From: an uncultured Mycoplasmatota bacterium
Lineage (GTDB): Bacteria > Bacillota_I > Bacilli_A > RF39 > UBA660
Assembly (NCBI GenBank): GCA_900556025.1
Contig: USNG01000003.1
Span: forward strand, 1 to 62,494
Length of the DNA: 62,494 bases
Direction: 5' to 3'
Of this stretch, positions 25,974-34,408 are shown piece by piece. Within the stretch, counting starts at the first letter, position 1; each line of letters starts with the position of its first letter. The translations under genes were made by a program, and so were the position numbers. The notes beneath the pieces were generated by a model, which had not been told where the DNA came from, ran no database searches, and saw only the letters and a list, made by a program, of their open reading frames with translations.

Positions 25974-27119
25974 ATGAAACGTAATATAATTTTAGGATTA
26001 TTAATTTTATTATTTGTTATAAGCGTTTCTTTTTGTGGTTTGGGATTTTATTACAATACAAATAAAGTTTTTGATGATAATGATATTAAAGATGATACTT
26101 CTGATAAAAATAATGATACTGATGGAAAAACTATTATTATTAATACTCCAGATGTGAGTGATAAAGATCCGAGTGATGTTCCTAATGCAGATGATGAAGA
26201 TAGTAATAATGATGATAACGACAATGCTATCGATAATGATCATAGTGATGATGACTCAGATGATCCATATTTTTATTATTTTGACTATATAACAGAAGAA
26301 GTTGATATAGAATTATGGAATGAAAAATATAAAAATCTTAAAGAAATGAGTTTAGATGAATATGAGAAAACTCATGATATTTTTAAAAATCTTAGTGATT
26401 TGTCTTCTACTATAGATGCAATGCAGAAGGAATATTATGATGGTGGATATGATGATGGTGAATTTGAAGATGATTATAATCGTTTTCCTATCTTACGTTT
26501 AAAATATGAAAATAATACTCTTACTTATTCTTATGAAAAAAATGAACAGATAATAAAAAATGTTAAATATGTAAAAGCTAACTATACTGGTTGTTCATCA
26601 GAGACGATGGTAGCTGCAGCTTTTACAGATGATGGTATTTGGTTTTTTAATACTGATAGTGAAATCTATGGTGAAAAATTTGTAAAATTGGATAAAAAAT
26701 ATATAGATTTAAAAGATTTGCCTGTATCTGGTGATTCTTGTGGTACTATTAATTATTATTTGGCAAAAGATGAAAATGGCGATTATTATAATGTTGAAAC
26801 TTTTAAAAAGTTTTATACAGATATCTACTTAATAGATTATGATGAATTTAATGTTCGAGTTGATGGTAGGATATATTTAGCTGATAAAAAAACTGATTTT
26901 GTTATGAAGAGAGGTATATATACTGGTTTTGGAGAGCTTGCTTACTTTATTTCTCCAGACAATTATTTATATACTAGATCTTTGAAAAAAAGATATGATT
27001 ATAAAGTGAAAAAAATTTTATATAAGTATGATCAGGGTGATAAAATTCCAGTTATTTTATTTGAAAATGGCGCATATTTTGAAAATAGTGATAATTGCGA
27101 ACTTTATATTAGAGAGTGA
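25974..27119 (+). CDS. Membrane-anchored acidic extracellular protein
   Basis: A 381-residue protein: an N-terminal membrane segment (about residues 5-27), then a very acidic Asp/Asn/Ser linker (about 33-95, with runs such as [11 protein letters not shown]), then a globular domain with aromatic strands and four scattered Cys. No family is recognised; the architecture of anchor, disordered acidic spacer and surface domain suggests a surface-exposed protein. GGTGG lies upstream of the start. The stop overlaps the start region of the macrodomain gene, so the two are in one operon. Confidence 0.6.
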   Translation: MKRNIILGLLILLFVISVSFCGLGFYYNTNKVFDDNDIKDDTSDKNNDTDGKTIIINTPDVSDKDPSDVPNADDEDSNNDDNDNAIDNDHSDDDSDDPYFYYFDYITEEVDIELWNEKYKNLKEMSLDEYEKTHDIFKNLSDLSSTIDAMQKEYYDGGYDDGEFEDDYNRFPILRLKYENNTLTYSYEKNEQIIKNVKYVKANYTGCSSETMVAAAFTDDGIWFFNTDSEIYGEKFVKLDKKYIDLKDLPVSGDSCGTINYYLAKDENGDYYNVETFKKFYTDIYLIDYDEFNVRVDGRIYLADKKTDFVMKRGIYTGFGELAYFISPDNYLYTRSLKKRYDYKVKKILYKYDQGDKIPVILFENGAYFENSDNCELYIRE

Positions 27120-27124
27120 TTAAA

Positions 27125-27646
27125 ATGAAAAGTATTGTAGTTAATAAAGGAGATATTACCTTATTAGATGTTGATATTATAGTTAATGCAGCTAATAAAA
27201 CTTTACTTGGTGGTGGTGGAGTTGATGGTCAAATACATAGAAAAGCTGGTAAAGAATTATTAAATGAATGTAGAAAACTTGGTGGTTGTGAAACAGGTGA
27301 ATCTAAGATGACAGATGGTTATAATTTACCATGTAAAAAGATAATTCATACTGTTGGTCCAGTTTATAGAGATGGTAAACATAATGAAAATGAAATGTTA
27401 AAAAGTTGTTATGTATCATCAATTGAATTAGTTGAAAACTATAGAAAAGAAAATAATTTAGAAGAAATAACTATTGCATTTCCATGTATAAGTACTGGAG
27501 TATATCATTTTCCAAATGAAGAAGCAGCTAAAATAGTAGTTGATACTTTAAAAGAATTAAATTATGAGAATATTAACGTAATATTAGAGTGCTTTTTAGA
27601 TAAAGATTATGATATTTATAATAAATTATTAAATGATGTAAACTAA
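27125..27646 (+). CDS. Macrodomain protein (ADP-ribose/O-acetyl-ADP-ribose hydrolase-like)
   Basis: A 173-residue single macrodomain: [20 protein letters not shown] (near residues 18-37), the phosphate-binding loop [10 protein letters not shown] (near 118-127), and [11 protein letters not shown]. These match the MacroD/YmdB type, which removes ADP-ribose from proteins or deacetylates O-acetyl-ADP-ribose. ATG 27125 is preferred since homology begins at [11 protein letters not shown]; an in-frame GTG lies three codons upstream. No ADP-ribosyltransferase or toxin partner is visible nearby. Confidence 0.9.
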   Translation: MKSIVVNKGDITLLDVDIIVNAANKTLLGGGGVDGQIHRKAGKELLNECRKLGGCETGESKMTDGYNLPCKKIIHTVGPVYRDGKHNENEMLKSCYVSSIELVENYRKENNLEEITIAFPCISTGVYHFPNEEAAKIVVDTLKELNYENINVILECFLDKDYDIYNKLLNDVN

Positions 27647-27652
27647 AAATGG

Positions 27653-27681
27653 TTGACATCATTTTTTTAATGTGATAATAT
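27653..27681 (+). promoter_or_regulatory. Strong promoter of the leader peptide-ABC exporter transcript
   Basis: Perfect TTGACA (27653-27658), a 17-bp spacer and TGATAATAT with -10 TAATAT (27676-27681). The expected transcription start is near 27688, leaving about 25 nt before the leader ORF. Confidence 0.8.
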
Positions 27682-27712
27682 GTAATTGAATTTAAGGAGA
27701 GGAGGTTAAGAA

Positions 27713-27805
27713 ATGAAAAGTTTAAATTTGAATTTTTATAATATTTTAGTAGACAATTTTGAAAGTGAGGAACTTTTTTGTTTCTTAACTTTCTATAACG
27801 CTTAA
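27713..27805 (+). CDS. 30-residue leader peptide
   Basis: A short ORF with an excellent ribosome binding site (GGAGAGGAGG ending at 27705, 7 bases before ATG). It encodes 30 residues starting MKSLNLNFYNILVDNF and ending FCFLTFYNA, rich in Phe, Leu and Asn, without a signal peptide or export motif. It lies between a strong promoter and a terminator-type hairpin ahead of an ABC exporter, the layout of ribosome-controlled attenuators such as bmrB-bmrCD in B. subtilis. Its role is probably to sense translation rather than to make a functional peptide; a secreted peptide substrate of the exporter is less likely. Confidence 0.65.
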   Translation: MKSLNLNFYNILVDNFESEELFCFLTFYNA

Positions 27806-27831
27806 TGTCTACTTTGTAGGCATTTTATTTT
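27748..27831 (+). promoter_or_regulatory. Attenuator: competing antiterminator and terminator hairpins
   Basis: Terminator: TGTCTAC (27806-27812), loop TTT, GTAGGCA (27816-27822, one G-U pair), then TTTTATTTT. Antiterminator: AGTAGACA (27748-27755), within leader codons 12-15, pairs perfectly with TGTCTACT (27806-27813), the left arm of the terminator. An inner imperfect stem (27761-27773 with 27780-27793) would bring them together. The leader stop codon directly abuts the terminator arm, so ribosome position could choose the fold. The exporter's ribosome binding site (GGAGG, 27832-27836) starts right after the T-tract. Confidence 0.7.
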
Positions 27832-27841
27832 GGAGGTAAGA

Positions 27842-29572
27842 ATGAAAAATAATTTAAAAGAATTTATACCTCTATGGAAACTTATTAAAGAAGAAAAAAA
27901 GAAAATAATTATATCTAGTTTACTTATATTCTTAATCGGAATATTAGAAGTTTTCTTTGGATATTTAAATGGTTTAGCTGTAGAAGAAATAACTAATTTA
28001 CATTTAAAGAGAGCGATAATAGTTCTTGGAATATATTTTGTATTAGATACGATTGATAGTATAGTTCATACTTATTGTACTGGAGCATTAGAAGAAGTTG
28101 AAAGTAAATTAACAAGAAAATTAGGATTTGAAACATATAAAAAATCTCTTAATTTACCAGCTGTATCTTATGAAGAGAAGTCTTCTGGTGAAATAATTAA
28201 TAGAATAACTAATGATGCGGATACATTGAGTTTTATATTTGGACAATTACTTAGAATTATTACAAATATTGTGGCGTGTTTAGTTATATTAGTTTTTATA
28301 TTTTATAATTCATGGATTGTGGGATTAGAAATATGTTTTTTCTTAGTTTTATTATTTTTTACTATGAAAAAATATGGTCCGTTAATGAAAGATGCTCATA
28401 AGGCTAGAAAAGTTGGACAAGATAAATTTTCTTCTTTAGTTAATGAATCTATTAGAGGAGTTAGAGAAATTAAAACTTTAGGTATTAAGAAAAATCTTAT
28501 TAAAGATATGAGAAATATCATTAAAGATGTATATGAGAAATCTATAATAGAAATTAAATATAGAAAAAGTTATCATATGACTAATAGATTATTAAAGTCA
28601 TTAATGGAAGTAGGTGTTTTTATAACATGTCTTATTTTGTTATATTTTAAAATGACTACATTGACTTTCTTTATAGCTATGACATATTATGTTTATAAAT
28701 TTATGTATTTGATAGAAGATTTAAGTGACTTTAATAAATCATATCAAAGAATGGTAGTATCTCTTGGAAGAATTAATGAGATACTTGAGAATAGATTATA
28801 TAATGATGTTAAGTTTGGTGAAGTTGAACTTAATAATCCAAAAGGAGTAATTGAGTTTAAGAATGTTACTTTTGGTTATCCAAATGAAGGTACTTTATTA
28901 AATGACTTTAATATTAAAATAGAACCAAATAAAAAAATAGCTGTAGTTGGAGCTAGTGGTCAAGGAAAGAGTACTTTATTTAATTTATTAACAAGAATAT
29001 TTGATGCTAATGAGGGTGTAATATCATTAGATGGAGTAAATATTTGTGATTTGAGTGAAGATTCTCTTAGAAAGAATATATCTGTCATTAGACAAGAACC
29101 ATTTATATTTAATAGAAGTATAATTGATAATTTTAGATTAGTTGATCAAGATATTGATTTAGAAACTGTTAGAAAATATACTAAAATGGCATATTTAGAT
29201 GATTATATTATGAGTTTACCAGAACAATATAATACTATTCTTGGAGAATCAGGTGTTAATTTAAGTGGTGGTCAAAAACAAAGATTATCTATAGCAAGAA
29301 CGCTTGCTAAAAATAGTAAAGTAATACTATTTGATGAAGCAACTAGTGCGCTTGATAATAAGAGTCAAGAATTTATAAAGAAATCAATTGATAATTTAGT
29401 CTTAGATCATACAGTTATAATAGTGGCTCATAGATTATCAACTATTATTGATGCTGATATAATTTATGTTGTTGATAAAGGTCAAGTTAGTGAAAAGGGA
29501 ACACATAAAGAATTATTAAAAAAATCTAAAATATATAAAAATTTATATGAAACTGAATCTTTAAATTCATAA
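27842..29572 (+). CDS. ABC exporter, fused membrane and ATPase domains
   Basis: A 576-residue half-transporter. ATG 27842 follows GGAGG. Residues about 1-320 form a six-helix exporter domain (SGEIINRITNDADTLS coupling region near 110). The ATPase domain has GASGQGKST near 370-378, signature LSGGQKQRLSIARTL near 475, Walker B VILFDEATSALD and H-loop AHRLST. It is of the MsbA/LmrA/BmrA type, acting as a homodimer to export drugs, lipids or peptides. The upstream attenuator suggests induction by ribosome-targeting compounds (inference). No peptidase C39 domain is present. A strong terminator overlaps the end. Confidence 0.93.
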   Translation: MKNNLKEFIPLWKLIKEEKKKIIISSLLIFLIGILEVFFGYLNGLAVEEITNLHLKRAIIVLGIYFVLDTIDSIVHTYCTGALEEVESKLTRKLGFETYKKSLNLPAVSYEEKSSGEIINRITNDADTLSFIFGQLLRIITNIVACLVILVFIFYNSWIVGLEICFFLVLLFFTMKKYGPLMKDAHKARKVGQDKFSSLVNESIRGVREIKTLGIKKNLIKDMRNIIKDVYEKSIIEIKYRKSYHMTNRLLKSLMEVGVFITCLILLYFKMTTLTFFIAMTYYVYKFMYLIEDLSDFNKSYQRMVVSLGRINEILENRLYNDVKFGEVELNNPKGVIEFKNVTFGYPNEGTLLNDFNIKIEPNKKIAVVGASGQGKSTLFNLLTRIFDANEGVISLDGVNICDLSEDSLRKNISVIRQEPFIFNRSIIDNFRLVDQDIDLETVRKYTKMAYLDDYIMSLPEQYNTILGESGVNLSGGQKQRLSIARTLAKNSKVILFDEATSALDNKSQEFIKKSIDNLVLDHTVIIVAHRLSTIIDADIIYVVDKGQVSEKGTHKELLKKSKIYKNLYETESLNS

Positions 29573-29595
29573 GGCAAGATAACTTGCCTTTTTTT
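29571..29595 (+). terminator. Terminator after the ABC exporter
   Basis: AAGGCAAG (29571-29578), loop ATAA, CTTGCCTT (29583-29590), then TTTTT. Confidence 0.9.
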
Positions 29596-29680
29596 GTGAA
29601 AAAAATTTGAAATATATTATTTTTTATTGTTTTTTAGTATGTTTTAAATTAAAATATACTATAGGAAGGAGAGGTAATAT

Positions 29681-30421
29681 ATGAAGAAAACAGTTGTAGC
29701 ATTGTTAGTATTTTGTTTAAGCTTATTTCCAATTTGTTTAAATGCAGCTTCTACAAGTGATGAAATAGATTTATCTAAGCATACCACTTTAAATTTAAAA
29801 GATGCATTAGTTCAAGAAGAAATAGATATGAAATATACTGATTATAAAGAAACAAATGATCAAGCTGTAATATATTTATTTAGAGGAAAAGGTTGTACTT
29901 ATTGTAGAGCATTTTTAAATTTTCTTAATGATATAGCTGAAGAATATGGTAAATATTTTAAAGTAGTTTCTTTTGAATCTTGGTATGATGCTGATAATGC
30001 AGAATTGTTAGATACAATATCTAATTATTTAGGTCAATCAGCTTCTGGAGTTCCATATATAATTATTGGTGATCAAGTATTTGGTGGATATGCTTCAGAT
30101 TATGATGAACAAATTAAAACTGCTATTAAAAACTTATATGATTCTAAAGAAAAATATGATGTTTTTGAAGAATACAATAAGAGTTTAAAAGAAGCAGCTA
30201 GAGCTGAAAGAGCTGTATATGATAGAATTATTATTTGGAATTTTGTATTTGTAGTTATTTCAACTGCTGTAATTATGTTTTATGTAAATAAATCTAATAA
30301 AAAATTATTAGAAGCAATTAATAATTCTAAAGAAACAGTTAAGATTGAAAAATTAGATAAAAGAAATGATTATCGCAAATCAACAAAGAAAGTTGTGAAA
30401 AAGAATCATGAAGAAGTTTAA
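29681..30421 (+). CDS. Exported, membrane-anchored thioredoxin-like protein
   Basis: A 246-residue protein: signal peptide (residues 1-22, ending LNAA), thioredoxin-like domain with active site GCTYC near 71-75 and a cis-Pro-like GVPYIIIGDQVFGGY near 123-137, a C-terminal membrane segment (about 183-203) and a basic cytoplasmic tail. It probably carries out disulfide exchange on the outer face of the membrane. The ribosome binding site is GGAAGGAGAGG. It overlaps the next thioredoxin-like lipoprotein by 14 bp, so the two form an operon behind the exporter. Confidence 0.8.
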   Translation: MKKTVVALLVFCLSLFPICLNAASTSDEIDLSKHTTLNLKDALVQEEIDMKYTDYKETNDQAVIYLFRGKGCTYCRAFLNFLNDIAEEYGKYFKVVSFESWYDADNAELLDTISNYLGQSASGVPYIIIGDQVFGGYASDYDEQIKTAIKNLYDSKEKYDVFEEYNKSLKEAARAERAVYDRIIIWNFVFVVISTAVIMFYVNKSNKKLLEAINNSKETVKIEKLDKRNDYRKSTKKVVKKNHEEV

Positions 30422-31103
30422 AATTCTTGTGTTGATTATTAGTGTTGTTTTTTTATTTGGATGTACTACTGAAGATAGTGATTCTTTAAAATTTAAAGAG
30501 GAGTATGAAAGTCTTAATGGAGTAGTTAATAGTTATGGAAAAGAAAATAGAAAATTGTCTATTCCTAATAATAATCCATTTATATATAAAACTGACGCTG
30601 AAATAGTTGATATGATTAATAAAAAAGAATCTTTCGTTGTTTATTTTGGTTTTTCATCTTGTCCATGGTGTAGAAGTGTTATTCCTTCTTTAATAAAAGC
30701 TGCTAATGATTTAAATTATAACACTATTTATTATGTTGATGTTAAAGATATAAGAAATACTTTAGAATTAGATGATAATAATAAGGTTAATGAAACTAAA
30801 AAGAGTAGTGAATCTTATTATAAATTATTAGAATTATTGAGTGATGTTTTAAAAGATTATAACTTAACTGATAAAGATGGTAATACTGTTGAAACTGGAC
30901 AAAAGAGAATATATGCTCCAAGTGTAGTTTCAATAATAAATGGAAAAGCTGAAGAATTAGAAACAGGTATAAGTAGTTTACAAACTGATCCTTATATGGA
31001 ATTAAGTGATAAGATGAAGAGTGAAAGTTATAATGCATTTAAATGTGTTATAAAATGTGTATCTGAATCTAAAACTACTTGTAGTCTAGAAAAGAGCTGT
31101 TAA
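30408..31103 (+). CDS. Thioredoxin-like lipoprotein
   Basis: A 231-residue lipoprotein: lipobox LFGC with Cys 19, then a thioredoxin-like fold (FVVYFGFSSCPWCRSVIP near residues 77-94, CPWC active site). The C-terminal part has four additional Cys (CVIKCVSESKTTCSLEKSC). It resembles the bacteriocin-transport accessory/PedC-like thioredoxins, which help fold or export disulfide peptides. It lies with a second envelope thioredoxin and an ABC exporter, but no bacteriocin precursor was found. No clear ribosome binding site; translation is likely coupled to the upstream gene. Confidence 0.75.
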   Translation: MKKFKILVLIISVVFLFGCTTEDSDSLKFKEEYESLNGVVNSYGKENRKLSIPNNNPFIYKTDAEIVDMINKKESFVVYFGFSSCPWCRSVIPSLIKAANDLNYNTIYYVDVKDIRNTLELDDNNKVNETKKSSESYYKLLELLSDVLKDYNLTDKDGNTVETGQKRIYAPSVVSIINGKAEELETGISSLQTDPYMELSDKMKSESYNAFKCVIKCVSESKTTCSLEKSC

Positions 31104-31641
31104 AAACGAGTCACATAAGACTCGCTTTTTTTATAATATAAATATATTAAGAATAATATTAATACTACTAAAGTTATAAATGTTGTTTCTAATTTAGATT
31201 TATCGCATTTTCCTAATTTATATCTTATCAAATCTATATTACATCAAGTATTATGAATGTTACAACTCCAACACCAATTCCATCAGTAATTGAATAGGCA
31301 AGAACCATTGTGATTATTGTCATGAAAGCTGGAATTGAATTTTTTGGATTTTCAAAATCAACATTGATTACATTTTTCATCATTAATACTCCTACATATA
31401 TTAATGCACTTGCTGCAGAAGCAGATGGAATAAATGCAAATAAAGGTAATAAGAAAATGAATAATATTAAAGTAGTTAATGCTGTTAATCCAGTTTTACC
31501 ACCTGCGCCAATACCAGTTCCACTTTCTACAAATGTTGTTACTGTATTTGTACCAAGTAGTGAACCTATTGTAGTTGAAGATTTTCTTTTAGATACTTCA
31601 AAATAGTTATCTAATTTACTGGAATCTTTAGTTTTTTTCAA
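31100..31641 (-). pseudogene. Decayed NCS2 (guanine/hypoxanthine-type) permease
   Basis: The start (TTG 31641, GGAGGTG upstream) encodes SSKLDNYFEVSKRKSS, the N-terminus typical of AzgA/PbuG-type permeases, but runs directly into TTIGSLLGTNTVTTFVES, which in intact proteins lies about 250 residues later. So an internal in-frame deletion has removed most of the membrane domain. The following part (GGKTGLTALTT, ALIYVGVLMMKNV, SITDGIGVGVVTF) is conserved. At about 31234 the frame is broken: a TA repeat before GATTTG creates TAG; the neighbouring frame continues with a hydrophobic C-terminus (IDLIRYKLGK..., LVVLILFLIYLYY) to a stop at 31100. Two independent lesions make this a relic. Confidence 0.82.
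31107..31132 (+). terminator. Terminator after the thioredoxin-like pair
   Basis: CGAGTC (31107-31112) and GACTCG (31119-31124) with loop ACATAA, followed by an 8-base T-run. It also forms the distal end of the convergent permease pseudogene. Confidence 0.85.
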
Positions 31642-31768
31642 AACTACACCTCCTTAAAAATAAAAAATTCACTGATTGTGTTTTCAACATAATTATTTCA
31701 TAAAACTTAAGTAAAAACAAATCTTTAATTTTAAAATCTTATTTGTTATAATTAATTCGTGCAACTCT

Positions 31769-31781
31769 AGGAATATTTCCT
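31769..31781. promoter_or_regulatory. 13-bp palindrome upstream of the XRE regulator
   Basis: AGGAATATTTCCT is a near-perfect palindrome located between a TATAAT-like box (about 31746) and the XRE gene. It may be an autoregulatory operator; this is inference from position and symmetry only. Confidence 0.35.
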
Positions 31782-31833
31782 GTGAATTATGTTCGTTTAA
31801 TAGTATATTGATTTATATGAAAGGAAAAAATAT

Positions 31834-32913
31834 ATGAATCAAGAAAAGATTGGAAAATTTATTGCAAGTAAAAGAAAAGAGCAAAAGTTAACACAAGCTG
31901 AGTTAGCAGAGAGATTAGGCGTTACTGATAAATCTGTTAGTAATTGGGAAAATGGAAGAAATATGCCTGATTTATCTCTTCTTAATATACTATGTTTGAC
32001 TTTAGATGTATCAATTAATGATTTATTAAGTGGAGAAGAGGTAAATGATAAAAACTTTAAAGATAAATCTAATGAAAATATTATTAACACAATAGATTAT
32101 TCAAATAAAAAAATAGAAGAAAAAAATAATATAATAGCTTATTTGATATTTGCTTTAGGACTAATATTTATTATATTTGGAAGTATTGTTTTTGATTCTC
32201 AAACTCATAGTAGTTTTTTCTCAATAATATTTGGGATAGTTGTAACTATAATTGGTGTTGCAAATTTGATTAGAAAACTATCTTTTTTAAAGAGAACTAT
32301 TGTGTTAATTATTTATACTTTAATATTTTGTTTGATAATATTATTATTTGATTATTTAAGTGTTAAACAAAATAATAGAGCTCCAATATTTAATTATAGT
32401 GTGACTTCTTATGGAGATGTTGTTCATTACAATTCTTTCTTTTATGATGTTGTTACTTGTGATTTTTATAATGATAATAAAACTTATGATATTATAAGAA
32501 ATGGAGAATACTCTCGTGATTATTTATATAACTATTGTGAGAGAAAAGAAAAAGGTTCTTTAAAGAAATTTATTACTAAAGCAGAAAATACTAAAAAAAT
32601 AATTGTTGCTTATTCTGACTTTGAAATGAAAGGTAATAATTATGTTGTTGATAGATTTAATAATAAATATAGAATAGTTAAAACATTAACAAGTAGTGAA
32701 GAAATAAATGCTGTTATTGATATTTTAAATCATGCTTATTATGAAAGATATCGTAATGATATAGGATATCCATATATGTTTCAATTTTATGATGAAAATG
32801 ATAATTTAATATTAGAGATGCAATTAAATGGTGTTAATGATGGAATAAAAGAATTTAATATTTATTTTAGTGATAAATATACTGAAATTATTAAGAGTTA
32901 TTTTGAAGATTAG
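31834..32913 (+). CDS. XRE-family regulator with membrane segments and C-terminal domain
   Basis: A 359-residue protein. Residues about 5-60 form a helix-turn-helix of the Cro/CI type (KLTQAELAERLGVTDKSVSNWENG). After a linker come three to four hydrophobic segments (about 100-175), and the last 170 residues are a soluble domain without a recognised motif. The layout is that of a membrane-tethered transcription regulator sensing an envelope signal. The ribosome binding site is AAAGGA. A terminator overlaps the stop. Confidence 0.82.
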   Translation: MNQEKIGKFIASKRKEQKLTQAELAERLGVTDKSVSNWENGRNMPDLSLLNILCLTLDVSINDLLSGEEVNDKNFKDKSNENIINTIDYSNKKIEEKNNIIAYLIFALGLIFIIFGSIVFDSQTHSSFFSIIFGIVVTIIGVANLIRKLSFLKRTIVLIIYTLIFCLIILLFDYLSVKQNNRAPIFNYSVTSYGDVVHYNSFFYDVVTCDFYNDNKTYDIIRNGEYSRDYLYNYCERKEKGSLKKFITKAENTKKIIVAYSDFEMKGNNYVVDRFNNKYRIVKTLTSSEEINAVIDILNHAYYERYRNDIGYPYMFQFYDENDNLILEMQLNGVNDGIKEFNIYFSDKYTEIIKSYFED

Positions 32914-32932
32914 TTTTTACTAGTCTTTTTTT
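32908..32932 (+). terminator. Terminator after the XRE regulator
   Basis: GATTAGT (32908-32914) pairs with ACTAGTC (32919-32925) with one G-T wobble, followed by seven T. Confidence 0.75.
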
Positions 32933-32933
32933 G

Positions 32934-32942
32934 TGATATAAT
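32934..32942 (+). promoter_or_regulatory. Extended -10 placing the transcription start at the DUF4186 ATG
   Basis: TGATATAAT ends at 32942, 7 bases before ATG 32950. A normal start 7 bases after the -10 falls on or next to the ATG, implying a leaderless message; no ribosome binding site is present. Confidence 0.55.
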
Positions 32943-32949
32943 TTTTTCT

Positions 32950-33291
32950 ATGAATGAGTTGTTTGAAAGATTAAGTAAGTCTAAATTTAGAAGTAGTTTT
33001 AAGTTATCTAATAAAGATAAAAAGTATATTGAAGAGAAAGGTATTGATGTAATATATAATCATGCTCATGATTTTGTTGTGAATAGACTTTCTAGTGATA
33101 ATATACCTAATGATGGTAAACAGACTCCGATGAGAGGACATCCAGTATTCGTTGCTCAACATGCTACTGGTACTTGCTGTAGAGGATGTATATATAAATG
33201 GCATAAAATACCTAAAAATAGAAAATTAACTGATGAAGAAATAGATTATTTAGTTGATGTAATTATGACTTATATTGTTAAAAATAGTTGA
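32950..33291 (+). CDS. DUF4186 family protein
   Basis: A 113-residue protein matching the DUF4186 pattern almost throughout: KSKFRSSFKLSNKDKKYI, NHAHDFVVNRL, NDGKQTPMRGHPVFVAQHAT, GTCCRGCIYKWHKIPKNR and DYLVDVIMTYI. The invariant CCRGC plus His residues could bind a metal (inference). Biochemical function is unknown. The gene has no ribosome binding site and a -10 box directly upstream. Its stop overlaps the -35 of the following GntR operon. Confidence 0.88.
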   Translation: MNELFERLSKSKFRSSFKLSNKDKKYIEEKGIDVIYNHAHDFVVNRLSSDNIPNDGKQTPMRGHPVFVAQHATGTCCRGCIYKWHKIPKNRKLTDEEIDYLVDVIMTYIVKNS

Positions 33292-33316
33292 CTTACATAT
33301 AATATAATAGTATTAT
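33288..33316 (+). promoter_or_regulatory. Promoter of the GntR-ABC operon
   Basis: TTGACT (33288-33293), 17 bp, TATTAT (33311-33316). The -35 overlaps the DUF4186 stop codon. Confidence 0.65.
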
Positions 33317-33337
33317 TGTATTAGTTAAGTAATACAA
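33316..33337. promoter_or_regulatory. GntR (YtrA-type) operator, perfect inverted repeat
   Basis: TTGTATTA (33316-33323) and TAATACAA (33330-33337) are exact reverse complements separated by 6 bases. The repeat starts at the end of the -10 box and covers the transcription start, ideal for repression by the GntR protein encoded next. Confidence 0.7.
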
Positions 33338-33352
33338 TGAAAGGAGGATCAT

Positions 33353-33703
33353 ATGAGTTATACTTTTGATAATGAAAGACCAATATATTTACAAATATAT
33401 GAAATTGTTAAATTAGAAATTGTATCTGGTAAATTAAAAAGTGGTCAAAAATTACTATCTGTAAGAGAGCTAGCACTTACTTATAAAGTAAATCCAAATA
33501 CTATACAAAAAGCATTAGTTGAACTTGAAAATGACAAACTAATATATACAGAGAGAACTAATGGTAAATTTGTAACTGATGATCAACAGTTAATTAATAA
33601 ATATAAGACTAATATGGCTATTGAATTAACTCATAAATATATTAGTGATATGAATGATTTAGGTATTGATTCTTCTTCGTTAAGTGATTACTTAAATATG
33701 TAA
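33353..33703 (+). CDS. GntR-family repressor (YtrA subfamily)
   Basis: A 116-residue protein: an N-terminal winged helix (RPIYLQIYEIVKLEIVSGKL, then LLSVRELALTYKVNPNTIQKAL, residues about 7-75) and a short C-terminal dimerisation helix region, the size typical of YtrA. It heads an operon with an ABC ATPase and permease, as ytrA does, and a matching operator lies in its own promoter. It likely represses the operon until a cell-wall-active signal relieves it (family knowledge). The ribosome binding site is AAGGAGG. Confidence 0.9.
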   Translation: MSYTFDNERPIYLQIYEIVKLEIVSGKLKSGQKLLSVRELALTYKVNPNTIQKALVELENDKLIYTERTNGKFVTDDQQLINKYKTNMAIELTHKYISDMNDLGIDSSSLSDYLNM

Positions 33704-33712
33704 GGAGGAATT

Positions 33713-34408
33713 ATGAAATTACTTGAAATTAAGAATTTATCTAAATCTTATGGTGATAAGAAAGTATTAAAAGATATTAATTTAGTAATTGAACCTGGTA
33801 AAATAATAGGTTTGTTAGGTAAAAATGGAACAGGTAAATCTACATTGATTAAATTAATAAATGATTTATTAACTCCTAGTGAGGGAGAAATATTAATTAA
33901 TGGTAAAAATCCTGGGGTTGAATCTAAAAAAATAATATCTTATTTACCTGAGAGAACTTATTTAGATAAAGAAATGAAAGTTTATGAAGTAATAAAATAT
34001 TTTGAAGAGTTTTATGATAATTTTGATAGTAAGAAAGCTATTAAATTATTAAAAGATTTAAATTTAGATATGAATTCTAAGATTTCTAAAATGTCTAAAG
34101 GTATGCAAGAAAAACTACAATTAATATTAGTAATGAGTAGAAAAGCAAAGCTTTATATTTTAGATGAACCTCTTGGTGGAGTAGACCCAGCTACTAGAGA
34201 TTATATCTTAGATACAATTCTTAGTAATTTTGAAGATGGGGCAAGTGTGATAATATCAACACATTTAATAAGTGATATTGAAAGAATATTAGATGATGTA
34301 ATATTTATAGATAAAGGTAAAATTATTTTGACATCTGATTGTGATACTTTAAGACAAAAAGAAAAAGCAAGTGTTGATGAAGTGTTTAGGAGGATGTTCA
34401 AATGTTAA
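33713..34408 (+). CDS. ABC transporter ATPase (YtrB-like)
   Basis: A 231-residue ATPase: Walker A GKNGTGKST near residues 37-45, signature LSKMSKGMQEKLQL (degenerate LSGGQ) near 125, Walker B LYILDEPLGGVDP near 145-157 and STHLISDIE. The family acts with a membrane subunit in export or mechanical signalling. It sits 9 bp after the GntR gene with AAGGAGG and overlaps the permease by 7 bp. Confidence 0.9.
   Translation: MKLLEIKNLSKSYGDKKVLKDINLVIEPGKIIGLLGKNGTGKSTLIKLINDLLTPSEGEILINGKNPGVESKKIISYLPERTYLDKEMKVYEVIKYFEEFYDNFDSKKAIKLLKDLNLDMNSKISKMSKGMQEKLQLILVMSRKAKLYILDEPLGGVDPATRDYILDTILSNFEDGASVIISTHLISDIERILDDVIFIDKGKIILTSDCDTLRQKEKASVDEVFRRMFKC

Noticed and set aside
26010..26243. Minus-strand open frame rich in isoleucine opposite the acidic protein gene
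   Set aside because: It is the mirror of GAT/AAT codon runs encoding Asp/Asn; it has no ribosome binding site and no plausible protein composition.
27713..27805. Leader ORF as a bacteriocin precursor exported by the adjacent ABC protein
   Set aside because: It has no double-glycine leader or signal, the exporter lacks a C39 peptidase domain, and the overlap of codons with antiterminator arms fits attenuation better.
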